Origin: Bacteroidia bacterium
GTDB lineage: Bacteria; Bacteroidota; Bacteroidia; B-17B0; Aurantibacillaceae
Direction: 5' to 3'
DNA: 64,000 nucleotides
Assembly (NCBI GenBank): GCA_016787895.1
Contig: JAEUTN010000017.1
Location: forward strand, 1 to 64,000
The notes below the pieces were generated by a model, which saw only the letters and a program-made list of their open reading frames with translations, did not search any database and was not told the DNA's origin. The first letter of the stretch is position 1. Every line of letters starts with the position of its first letter. Shown piece after piece: positions 1-8,900 of this stretch. The translations under genes were made by a program, and so were the position numbers.

Positions 1-65
1 ATAGGCTACAGATGTAAAGGCAGTAATGTCAAAGTCGAGTAGTACTAATTGTCCGTAAGCTTTCT
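1..65 (+). rRNA. rrl: 23S ribosomal RNA, 3' end (partial)
   Basis: The first bases contain the conserved 3'-terminal segment of 23S rRNA, recognisable by GAGTAGTACTAATTG followed by CCGTAAGCTTTCTT, matching the GTACTAAT...GGCTT ending known from other bacteria. The gene enters from outside the window. The exact 3' end is uncertain by a few bases. A 5S gene follows on the same strand, as expected for a 16S-23S-5S operon. Confidence 0.9.
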
Positions 66-71
66 TAAAAA

Positions 72-104
72 GTCCCGACCAACCCTTAAAAGTTGCGTCG
101 GGAC
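72..104 (+). other. Stem-loop in the 23S-5S spacer
   Basis: GTCCCGAC at 72-79 is followed by its exact reverse complement GTCGGGAC at 97-104, giving an 8 bp stem with a 17-base loop just after the end of 23S rRNA. No U-run follows, so a terminator is unlikely. A role in processing the rRNA precursor is an inference from its position. Confidence 0.55.
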
Positions 105-221
105 ACTATCTCTCGTGTCTTTATTCAATATTGTTTTTTTAAATGTTTCAAGTTCATTGTTCCTTGTTCCTGGTTCTAAACCCGAAACAAAAAACATCAA
201 ACCAGAAACATGATCCCTTTA

Positions 222-329
<108 letters not shown>

Positions 330-342
330 ATTTTTTAAAAAG

Positions 343-373
343 AACCCTGTGTAGCAATACACGGGGTTTTTTG
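343..373 (+). terminator. Rho-independent terminator of the rRNA operon
   Basis: AACCCTGTGTA at 343-353 pairs over 11 positions (one T-G wobble) with TACACGGGGTT at 358-368 around a GCAA tetraloop, and a run of T follows. This is a textbook intrinsic terminator placed directly after 5S rRNA. Confidence 0.93.
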
Positions 374-482
374 TTTTAGAGACTTTTCTTATTCATAAGA
401 AATTAGTCATTAGAATCTGGTTGGAGGATGAAAACCTAAAGACCTCTAAAAAACAACAATTTGGAGCTTCAAAAAAATAAAT

Positions 483-490
483 TAAATTTG
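483..490 (+). promoter_or_regulatory. Candidate -7 box of the SBBP-repeat gene
   Basis: TAAATTTG matches the Bacteroidota -7 consensus TAnnTTTG and ends 17 bases before the ATG at 508. No convincing -33 TTTG element is visible, so this is a motif match supported by position only. Confidence 0.5.
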
Positions 491-507
491 GTAGAACAAG
501 CCTTCTA

Positions 508-3500
508 ATGCTGAAGTTTATTTCATTTTATTTCCTAAGCCTTCTTTTTATAAACTTTTCCTCATTCGGAGGAAATCCTTCACTGCCTGAAACTTTACAA
601 AATAAAGAGAAACCTAAAATTTGTTTCACCGAAAACAAAGGGCAAATGCAAGACCAGTTTTATAAACCCCGCCCTGACGTGCTTTACGGAGCAATGGCCG
701 GCGACATGGCAGTACATATTAAAAAGAATGGAGTCAGCTACCAATTGTACCGGGTAGATAAATTTAAAGAAGTTGAAGACGCAAAAACAAAAGAAAAAAG
801 ACAAGAAATAGAGCAGCAAACCATTTACCGGGTTGATTTAACCTGGGTAAATGCAAATAAAAATTTTACAAAATCAGAAGACGAAACCCTGCCCGGATAC
901 AACAATTACTATTTAGAAAGTTGCCCAAATGGAGCCCTGAACGTGAAGAGTTACAAGGGTGTGAGCCTACTGAATATTTACCCCGGCATCAACTTACATT
1001 ACTATGAAAAAAACGGGGAACTCAAGCACGATTACATTGTCGAAGCCCATGCTGATTACAAACAAATACAAATTAAAGTTGAAGGTGCTGAAATAAGTGT
1101 TAACAAGGATGGCTCTCTTTTACTGAACACACCACTTGGCAAAATACAGGAAGGGGCACTGATTGTTTATCAAAACAATAAAAAACTGAACGCAAAGTGG
1201 CGAATAAAGAACAACATCTTAGGTTTTGAAATAGAAAATTACAATCCTAATTATGAATTGATCATTGACCCCGTTACCAGGCTATGGGGAACTTACTATG
1301 GGGGCACAGCAGGTGAAGAAGTGCATTTCGTGACCACTGATCTTTCTGGAGATGTGTATATGACTGGATATACGAATTCAAGTTTTGGTACGATGATAGC
1401 AACCATTGGTTCCCATCAGTCAACTGGGGCCGCAAATGGTGACGCCTTTTTGGTTAAATTCAATAGTCTAGGCGCTAGGTTATGGGGTACGTATTACGGG
1501 AGCCCGACATATGACATTGGATTTTCTTGTTGCACCGATCTCTTTGGAAATGTTTTCATGACAGGCTATACTCAGTCAAGTAATGGCACATCAATAGCTA
1601 CGATTGGGTCTCACCAGCAATTCTATGGCGGGGGCTATTGGGACAGTTTTCTTGTTAAGTTTAACAATGCAGGCGTTCGCCAATGGGGCACTTATTATGG
1701 GGGCTTAAACGCTGATTCAGGAAGATCTTGCGCAACGGACACTAGCGGCAATGTGTATCTAGTCGGAAACTCCTCGTCTTTCAATGGAATTGCTACTGTT
1801 GGCTCTCATCAACCTTTACATGCAGGGGGCACCAACGACGCTTATTTGGCGAAATTTAATAGTGCTGGTGTACTGCAGTGGTCAACATACTATGGAGAAA
1901 CGTCTGAAGATGTTGGATATTCTTGTAGTATAGATGCATTAGGAAATATTTATTTGGCAGGGTATACAGATTCAAATGCCGGTACCGGAGTTGCAACACT
2001 TGGTTCGCATCAGTCTGTTTACGGCGGCGGGATATGCGATGCTTTTTTAGTGAAGTTCAATGCTCTCGGAGTGAGGCAATGGGGAACTTACTATGGTGGT
2101 TCCGGCGAAGATTTTGCTACGTGTACAGTTGACCCTGCGGGAAATGTATTTCTAGCCGGCTATACCGATTCAAGTTCGATTGGAGTGGTCTCTACAATTG
2201 GATCGCACCAACCAAACTATGGCGGTGGCTATAAGGATGGTTTTCTGGTAAAATTCAATACTAGTGGCGTACGTCAGTGGGGGACTTACTATGGAGGACT
2301 GGGAGAAGAAGTTGTGACTTCCTGTATCACGGACCCAAATGGAGATATTTATTTAGCCGGGAGTTCCAATTCCACAGTCGGAACAGTCATTGCTACAAAT
2401 GGGTCTTATCAATCATTTCATGCTGGAAGTTCGGATGCGTTTTTAGTAAAAATATATAACAGCGGTCAAAGACACTGGGGTACTTATTACGGTGGGGTAT
2501 CCGGAGAATCTGGAACTGCATGCAGCATTGATATGGCGGGTAATCTTTATTTAGGTGGAAATACTCAAACAAGCGCTGGCACAGATATTTCGACCAGCGG
2601 TTCGCATCAACCTTCATTTGGGGGATTGATAGATGGTTTCCTTGTTAAGTTTATGTACTGTGAAGGGGTAAATCCCATTGCTCAGGTCAACAATACAGTT
2701 TGTGTTAATTCAACAATAATTTTTTCTGTTTCTATCTCGGGTACAATTGTGCCCTCATACAGTTGGAATGGGCCGGCATCCTTTACCTCGAATATTCAAA
2801 ACCCAAGTATCGCTTCCGCGAGTGCTGTTAACGTAGGCATCTATACTTTAACAGTAAATAGTAATGGTTGTGTCGAAACTTTAACAACGCAAATTTACGC
2901 GGTAGTCAACCCAACAATTTTGGTTAACAGCGGCAGCATCTGCTCTGGGAATAACTTTACAATAACCCCTACAGGGGCCAATTCCTATACTATAACAGGG
3001 GGTAGTTTTATTGTAAATCCGACAATAACAACTTCTTATTCTATTTCAGGTACTAGTTCTGAAGGTTGTATTTCAACCTCAGTAGCCTTAAGCAATGTAA
3101 CGGTCAACCCAACACCCTCTGTTCAGGTGAATAGCGGTAACATCTGTTTGGGTGAAAGTTTTACCATTTCCCCTTCCGGGGCAAACACGTATTCAATCAC
3201 AGGTGGCAGCTTCCTGGTCAGTCCAAATATCACAACTTCGTATTCAGTTACCGGTACAAGCACCGCAGCTTGTGTTTCTGCGCCCGTGGTTTCTACAGTT
3301 AACGTTTCTGAGTGCGTGGGAATTTCTGAAAATCCTGGTATTAATCCATCTTCCGTAAAAGTGTATCCTAATCCAAACAATGGCTTATTCAATGTGGAAT
3401 CAAACACAGAAGCAAAAGTGTTAGTTATCGACCTTCAAGGGCGAATTATAGGCAATCAAAGCCTTGTTTCTGGCAAAAATCAAATCTCCATAGAACACCT

Positions 3501-3573
3501 CGAAAACGGGGTTTATTTTTTGGAAGTCAGCCATCCTCATGGCAAAGAGGTTTTTAGGATAGTTAAACAATAG
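508..3573 (+). CDS. SBBP beta-propeller repeat protein with T9SS type A sorting domain
   Basis: This 1021-residue protein starts with a signal peptide (about 1-20). A conserved N-terminal region (about 38-255, with FTENKGQMQ) is the domain that normally precedes SBBP repeats. Seven repeats of about 66 residues follow (about 257-717), each opening with a variant of WGTYYGG and carrying a DxxGNVYLAGYT-type strand, typical of SBBP propeller repeats. Ig-like segments (about 720-945) with paired cysteines come next, and the last 70 residues form a type A sorting domain (KVYPNPNNG, GVYFLEV, basic tail). It is therefore probably exported through the outer membrane by T9SS and attached to the surface or released. 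Its ligand or activity is unknown. It stands alone between the rRNA operon and htpG. Confidence 0.9.
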   Translation: MLKFISFYFLSLLFINFSSFGGNPSLPETLQNKEKPKICFTENKGQMQDQFYKPRPDVLYGAMAGDMAVHIKKNGVSYQLYRVDKFKEVEDAKTKEKRQEIEQQTIYRVDLTWVNANKNFTKSEDETLPGYNNYYLESCPNGALNVKSYKGVSLLNIYPGINLHYYEKNGELKHDYIVEAHADYKQIQIKVEGAEISVNKDGSLLLNTPLGKIQEGALIVYQNNKKLNAKWRIKNNILGFEIENYNPNYELIIDPVTRLWGTYYGGTAGEEVHFVTTDLSGDVYMTGYTNSSFGTMIATIGSHQSTGAANGDAFLVKFNSLGARLWGTYYGSPTYDIGFSCCTDLFGNVFMTGYTQSSNGTSIATIGSHQQFYGGGYWDSFLVKFNNAGVRQWGTYYGGLNADSGRSCATDTSGNVYLVGNSSSFNGIATVGSHQPLHAGGTNDAYLAKFNSAGVLQWSTYYGETSEDVGYSCSIDALGNIYLAGYTDSNAGTGVATLGSHQSVYGGGICDAFLVKFNALGVRQWGTYYGGSGEDFATCTVDPAGNVFLAGYTDSSSIGVVSTIGSHQPNYGGGYKDGFLVKFNTSGVRQWGTYYGGLGEEVVTSCITDPNGDIYLAGSSNSTVGTVIATNGSYQSFHAGSSDAFLVKIYNSGQRHWGTYYGGVSGESGTACSIDMAGNLYLGGNTQTSAGTDISTSGSHQPSFGGLIDGFLVKFMYCEGVNPIAQVNNTVCVNSTIIFSVSISGTIVPSYSWNGPASFTSNIQNPSIASASAVNVGIYTLTVNSNGCVETLTTQIYAVVNPTILVNSGSICSGNNFTITPTGANSYTITGGSFIVNPTITTSYSISGTSSEGCISTSVALSNVTVNPTPSVQVNSGNICLGESFTISPSGANTYSITGGSFLVSPNITTSYSVTGTSTAACVSAPVVSTVNVSECVGISENPGINPSSVKVYPNPNNGLFNVESNTEAKVLVIDLQGRIIGNQSLVSGKNQISIEHLENGVYFLEVSHPHGKEVFRIVKQ

Positions 3574-3734
3574 AGTAGCCAAAGTAAGAGGTTCTAAGAT
3601 TCTAGTCATTAGATGTTAGTCAATTCCCTAAAACAGGCCTTAATTACAGCCTCAATGGCTCATTCGGGCAGAAATGCGATAATTTACTTTTCAATAAATC
3701 GCTAATTGAACATATATACCTTTTGTCCCAGTTT

Positions 3735-3843
3735 CTGCGCCCGGGATGCGCAGGGTTTAGCTCTTTTTTGTAAGGCGCAGCCGAAACAAAAAAAGCCGAG
3801 CGAATAGCGAGCCCGTAGCAGCCCGAAAAGGCGCCAAAAAAGG
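3735..3843. repeat. GC-rich palindromic intergenic element
   Basis: The 428-base gap between the SBBP gene and htpG contains no credible gene. Its middle part stands out as GC-rich with nested inverted repeats: GCGCCCGGGATGCGC near 3737, CTCTTTTTTGT near 3761 facing ACAAAAAAAG near 3786, and GGCGC near 3774 facing GGCGCC near 3830. The phrase GAGCGAATAGCGAGCCCG resembles, from memory, dispersed intergenic repeats of other Bacteroidota. No second copy was found in this window, so the repeat status is an inference. The rest of the gap is AT-rich and should hold the htpG promoter, which I could not locate. Confidence 0.4.
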
Positions 3844-4001
3844 AAAAATTCTTAGATAAAACTCAGCCAGCTAAAGCCATTACCTCGCAGAAAATAAGTA
3901 AGTCCGCCGAAATTTCCATTCTCAAACCCTTTCCCTTGTCAATTTGTCAGAAACCCGCATTTGGTACTGTTTTTGAACTGTAAGGCCAAACCGATCAGAC
4001 T

Positions 4002-5894
4002 ATGAACGCCACAGGAAAAATAAACGTACAAACCGAAAACATCTTCCCCATCATTAAAAAATTCCTCTACAGCGATAACGAGATTTTCCTGAGAGAATTA
4101 GTGAGCAACGCTGTAGACGCCACCCAAAAGCTGAAAGCCCTCAATAGCATGGGCGAAGCCAAAGGGGAACTGGGCGATCTTAAAATTGAAATAGAGCTGG
4201 ACAAGTCCTCCAAAACCATTACCATTAAAGACAAAGGTATTGGTATGACCAAAGAAGAAATTGAGAAATACATCACTCAGATTGCCTTCAGTGGAGCCGA
4301 AGAATTCGTAAACAAATACAAAGATAAAGTTGACAAAAATGTTGTGATCGGGCATTTTGGACTGGGCTTTTACTCCGCCTTTATGGTGGCCAAAAAGGTG
4401 GAGATCTTCTCCCTTTCATACAAAGACGGAGCTAAGGCCGTGCGCTGGGAATGCGATGGCAGCCCCGAATACCAGATTGAAGAAATAGGTAACAGAACTC
4501 AACGCGGTACCAACATTGTGCTGCACATTGCCGACGATTGCGAGGAATACCTCGAACAAAGCAAAATTGAAGGCCTGCTTAAAAAATACTGTAAATTTTT
4601 ACCGGTTGAAATAAAATTCGGTACCCGCAAAACCTGGGTGAATTCAGGGGAAAAAGATGATAAAGGAGAAGAAAAACAGGTTGAGAAAGAGGTAGACAAT
4701 ATCATCAATAACCCCGTTCCGGCCTGGACCAAAAAACCTGCTGAGCTGAAAGACGAGGACTACAACAACTTTTACAGGGAATTGTATCCCATGCAGTTTG
4801 AAGAGCCCTTGTTTCACATCCATTTGAATGTGGATTATCCCTTTAACCTCACCGGTATTTTGTATTTCCCTAAACTCAGCAACAAACTTGAGTTGCCAAA
4901 AGACAGAATTCAATTGTACAGCAACCAGGTGTTTGTTACCGATAATGTAGAAAACATTGTGCCCGATTTTCTTACCCTATTGCGCGGGGTGATCGATTCT
5001 CCGGATATCCCTCTGAACGTGAGTCGCAGCTACCTGCAGGCTGATTCCAACGTTAAAAAAATCTCCTCACACATCACCAAAAAAGTGGCCGATAAGCTGG
5101 AGGACATCTTCAAAAACGAGCGTGCCGATTTTGAGAAAAAGTGGGACGATATAAAGATATTCGTACAATACGGCATGATCAGCGATGAAAAGTTCTATGA
5201 AAAAGCTGTAAAGTTTGCCTTGTTTAAAAACACCGATGGAAAAGCCTACACTTTTGAGGAATTCAACGAACAGGTAAAAGCCCTGCAAACCAATAAGGAC
5301 AAAAAAGTGGTGTACTTGTATGCCACTAATGTAAACGAACAACACGCCTACATCGACGCTGCAAAAAGCAGGGGCTATGAGGTGTTGTTGATGGAAACCA
5401 TGCTCGATCCGCATTACATCAATCACCTGGAAGGGAAATTGAAGGACGTGACTTTTGTTCGTGTAGACGCGGATACCATTGATAAATTGATTTCCAAAGA
5501 AGAAAATACCATCAGTAAGTTAAGCGAGGAGGAGCAAAAACAACTACAACCCATCATTGAAGGCACTGTGAGTAAGGAACAATTCACCGTGGTGTTCGAA
5601 AACCTGAGTGAAACCGATGCGCCCATGATCATTACCCGTCCTGAATTTATGCGCCGCATGAAAGACATGCAGCAAATGGGCGGGGGCATGAGTTTTTACG
5701 GCAATATGCCCGACATGTACAATTTGGTGGTGAATTCCAATCACCCTTTGATAGGTCGGATTCTGAAAGAAGAAAACACAGAACGCAAAACCGAATTGGC
5801 CAAACAAGCCAGCGACCTGGCTCTGCTTTCACAGGGTTTGCTGAAAGGGGAAAGCCTCACCAAATTTATCAAACGCAGCGTAGAGCTGATCTAA
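4002..5894 (+). CDS. htpG: Molecular chaperone HtpG (Hsp90)
   Basis: The 630-residue product is the bacterial Hsp90 homologue, a cytoplasmic ATP-dependent dimeric chaperone that remodels client proteins. The N-terminal GHKL ATPase motifs are intact: RELVSNAVDA at 31-40 with the catalytic Glu32 and Mg-binding Asn36, DKGIGM at 77-82, and GHFGLGFYSAF at 117-127. Middle and C-terminal dimerisation regions complete the normal length. The ATG at 4002 gives the standard N-terminus. No TAnnTTTG box is seen upstream, which may mean another sigma factor or heat-shock control. The gene is monocistronic and ends at a bidirectional terminator shared with the convergent neighbour. Confidence 0.97.
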   Translation: MNATGKINVQTENIFPIIKKFLYSDNEIFLRELVSNAVDATQKLKALNSMGEAKGELGDLKIEIELDKSSKTITIKDKGIGMTKEEIEKYITQIAFSGAEEFVNKYKDKVDKNVVIGHFGLGFYSAFMVAKKVEIFSLSYKDGAKAVRWECDGSPEYQIEEIGNRTQRGTNIVLHIADDCEEYLEQSKIEGLLKKYCKFLPVEIKFGTRKTWVNSGEKDDKGEEKQVEKEVDNIINNPVPAWTKKPAELKDEDYNNFYRELYPMQFEEPLFHIHLNVDYPFNLTGILYFPKLSNKLELPKDRIQLYSNQVFVTDNVENIVPDFLTLLRGVIDSPDIPLNVSRSYLQADSNVKKISSHITKKVADKLEDIFKNERADFEKKWDDIKIFVQYGMISDEKFYEKAVKFALFKNTDGKAYTFEEFNEQVKALQTNKDKKVVYLYATNVNEQHAYIDAAKSRGYEVLLMETMLDPHYINHLEGKLKDVTFVRVDADTIDKLISKEENTISKLSEEEQKQLQPIIEGTVSKEQFTVVFENLSETDAPMIITRPEFMRRMKDMQQMGGGMSFYGNMPDMYNLVVNSNHPLIGRILKEENTERKTELAKQASDLALLSQGLLKGESLTKFIKRSVELI

Positions 5895-5913
5895 TATAGA
5901 ATTAAAGCACATT

Positions 5914-5948
5914 AAAATGCCGGGACTCAAAAAGCTCCGGCATTTTTT
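5914..5948. terminator. Bidirectional terminator between htpG and the SPOR giant
   Basis: AAAATGCCGG at 5914-5923 pairs with CCGGCATTTT at 5937-5946. T-runs lie on both flanks when read on each strand (TTTTTT on the plus strand, TTTT on the minus strand). It sits between two convergent genes and can serve both. Confidence 0.88.
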
Positions 5949-5967
5949 GTTGTATCAAATGAGAGTA

Positions 5968-8900
5968 TTAGCGGGAGAGCAGGGTAGAGGCTTCTGCACC
6001 GTAAATCTTACTTCCATCGCGGTAAACCACCACAAAAGCATCGTTAATGCCCAATTGCACGAGCTCGTTTTTAAGGGCTTTGGCGGCGGCGGCATTGCTG
6101 AAATTTCCAACATTGTACACAAACAGCCCATTGATTTGTTTGTATTCTACCGGCCAGGTTTTGATCTTCATAAAATTGGCAGCTACTTCATTGGGTACTT
6201 GTTTACTAAAGGCACCAATCTGCACCTTAAAACTCACCCCGGCTTCATCCGTTTTTACACCATTGGTTTCAGTCGCCTCTGGGTAGGTACTCACGTTGTT
6301 TTTAAAAGGTTGTACATTGGGGTCTGTCGCTTGAACGGTCTGTATAACCGGAGTCACAACTGTGGTGTTAACTTGTCCTTCAGGAAAAACAACAGGGTTT
6401 TGATTTTCCATGCGCACATCCGGATCCAGGTTTTGTCTCTTTTTTCCGTCGGTGAAAGAAATGCTGTTTCCATTTAAATAAGCGCCCACAAACGCATCGC
6501 TAATGCCCAGTTCAACAATTCGGTTTCTATCGGCTACTACTTTAACCGTGTCATTATAAATTCCTGCAGTGTAACGGAACAAACCATTTGGTAATTGTTT
6601 GGTGTAAATGGGTTGTAAATTAAGCAGACCTTGTTTGGTGGCCTGTTTGGTGTACACCCCAATTTGTATGGTGTACAGCAGTCCGTTGATTTGCTCAATT
6701 TCTTTGGTTACCTGAACAAGGTCGGCCGGATTCACCTGCGGTTCATTTTCGGTAAGTATCGCTTTTGGAATGTTCAGGTTTTCAGTAATTCCGGCGCTTT
6801 GAGGGGAGTTCACATCCACAAACTTGCCTTCCTTGGCCATGTAAGCTATGGCCTCGCTGGCAGTAATACGTTTACCATTTAAGTAGGCTACAACAAAAGC
6901 ATCTCTGTAACCAAGTTTCCTCAGGTCGTTTTTTACAGCGTTTGCTGCTTCAATTTTTTCGAAATCGCCTGCAGTATACCTGTAGTAACCATTTCGGGTT
7001 GTTTCTCCATACAAAGGACTTAAACCTTTGAATGTATTGTTTGGTAATTGGTTTCTGAAGGCCCCGATTTGTACCCTGAAAGAAAGGCCTTCTTCTTTAA
7101 ATGAGTTAAAAGGAATGGGTTTGTTTTCGCTGTAAGCGTTTCCCTTTACCACTTCCAAACCTTCTATTTTGAGAGCCACTTCTTTAGTTTCTTCGTTGCC
7201 ACCATTCAGTTGCTCTCCGATATTGGTTAACTGGTCCATATCACTACCGTTCATTTTATATTGTTTGGCGCCTGCCGGTAACACCTGCGCCAATTGATCC
7301 ACTGCTGCAGCCCCCAGCAGGGCGGCCTGGTTCATTTTTTTTACTTTTTGTTCCTGATCTGTTTCTCCTGAGGCTTCCAGCAACAATTGTTTTGAACTTT
7401 CATTCAACTTATCGGCATTGTTTACCACTTCCTGTTGTTCCGCATTCAAGTTGCCGGGTAAGGAGGTCTTAGAAGTTTCAAATTCAAGGGTGAGGGCATT
7501 GGTTAAATTGGTTAAGCCGATAACCTGTTCGGTCTGGAGTTCGCTGCTGCGCGCGCTTTGGTCGGCAACCGGTTCCACCATGGCTTTTACTGAATCAGAA
7601 GCTAAAGCCTGCAACTGATAATCGGGGTATTTTTTTCTTAAGCTTTCAATCAATTCGGTTTGTTTTCGGGTGAGTTCCCTTTCCTTTTCTTCCACATTAC
7701 TTAAGGCACCCAATTGAGCCGGGCGATTAGGCAAACCTGCTGCTTCTTCTTTTAATTTTCTGATCTGGGAATTTAAATTTTGAATATCCACATTCAGTTG
7801 ATCCTGCTCAGCTGAATAGGATTCCCCGTCCTCATTCAGCAAACCGCGTAATTCAGAGATTGCAAGATCGTTGGTTTTATATTCAATATCAAAAGCTTTT
7901 TGGTTGACCAAAGAAGCCAAAAACCTTTTGTTCAAGGCTTCATTTTCCAGCACTCTGGCTTCCTGCACCAGGGCCGGTTTTTGAGCGGCAGGAGCGGCAT
8001 TGGCCTCTTTTCGTTTTTCAAAGGCTTTGGCTGAAAGTTGTTCCGATTCGGTTTCAAAACCTTCGGCTGAAGTTCTGAGTTCAGCAGGACTTTGGGTTTG
8101 ATTCAGCAATTCAGTCAGAGTTTCCGCATTTTTTTTGTTGTCGGCCAAAGTGTTTTGCTGCCCCTCTATTCGGTTCAGTTCGCTGATGGCATCCTTTGCA
8201 CTACGGTAGGCCTGTTCGTTTCGCAAGCTGCTGTTTGGCCGATCCAAAAAGCTCAGGACTTCAGCGGTGTTGGTTTCTTTTTGTCGCAAGGAATCGGCGT
8301 TGATTTTTACCAAAGCAACCGGGCCTTCTATCACCGGACTTAGGCTCGGAGTGTCAACCGCTGTAACCGGAGGAGTCACCGGAGAAGCGGGCGCCAATTC
8401 GTTCGCGAGCAAAATGGAGTTCATCAGGTTGTTCAATTGCGGAATCAAACTGTTTTGTTTTCGGGTGGCATTTACATAGGCGCTGAGTTTTTCTGAATTG
8501 TCACTTGCCTGATCGCCCTGATCTTTAAACGCGTTGGCTTCGTCCCTTTTTTTGGTAACAGAAGAGTATTCAGCCTTCAGGCTGGGTGTATTTTCAATGA
8601 GGGTCGTATATTTATTTATGTCATCAAACAATTGAGCGATCTCCGCGTTATTGGCTTCAAATAATTTCTGATAAGAACTTTGTTTGGCCTCAAGCACTTC
8701 GTTTAACTGTTGGTTGATAGTGTTTAATTTTTCAGCTGAAGCAAGACTGTCTGCAGCCCCGGTGTTGGTGTTGGAGGAAGTAGGGGCTACCTTAAACTCA
8801 AAACCCGGATTGGTAGTCATGAGCAGTTCAAGCGCTTCTTTTTGTTTGTTAAGAGACTCCAGCTCTTTCTCTTCCGCGTTGCTGATGCTGCCCAACTTAG

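Noticed and set aside
5917..6477. 186-codon plus-strand frame over the end of the SPOR giant
   Set aside because: It lies opposite the SPOR3 coding sequence, overlaps a terminator hairpin and has no recognisable content.
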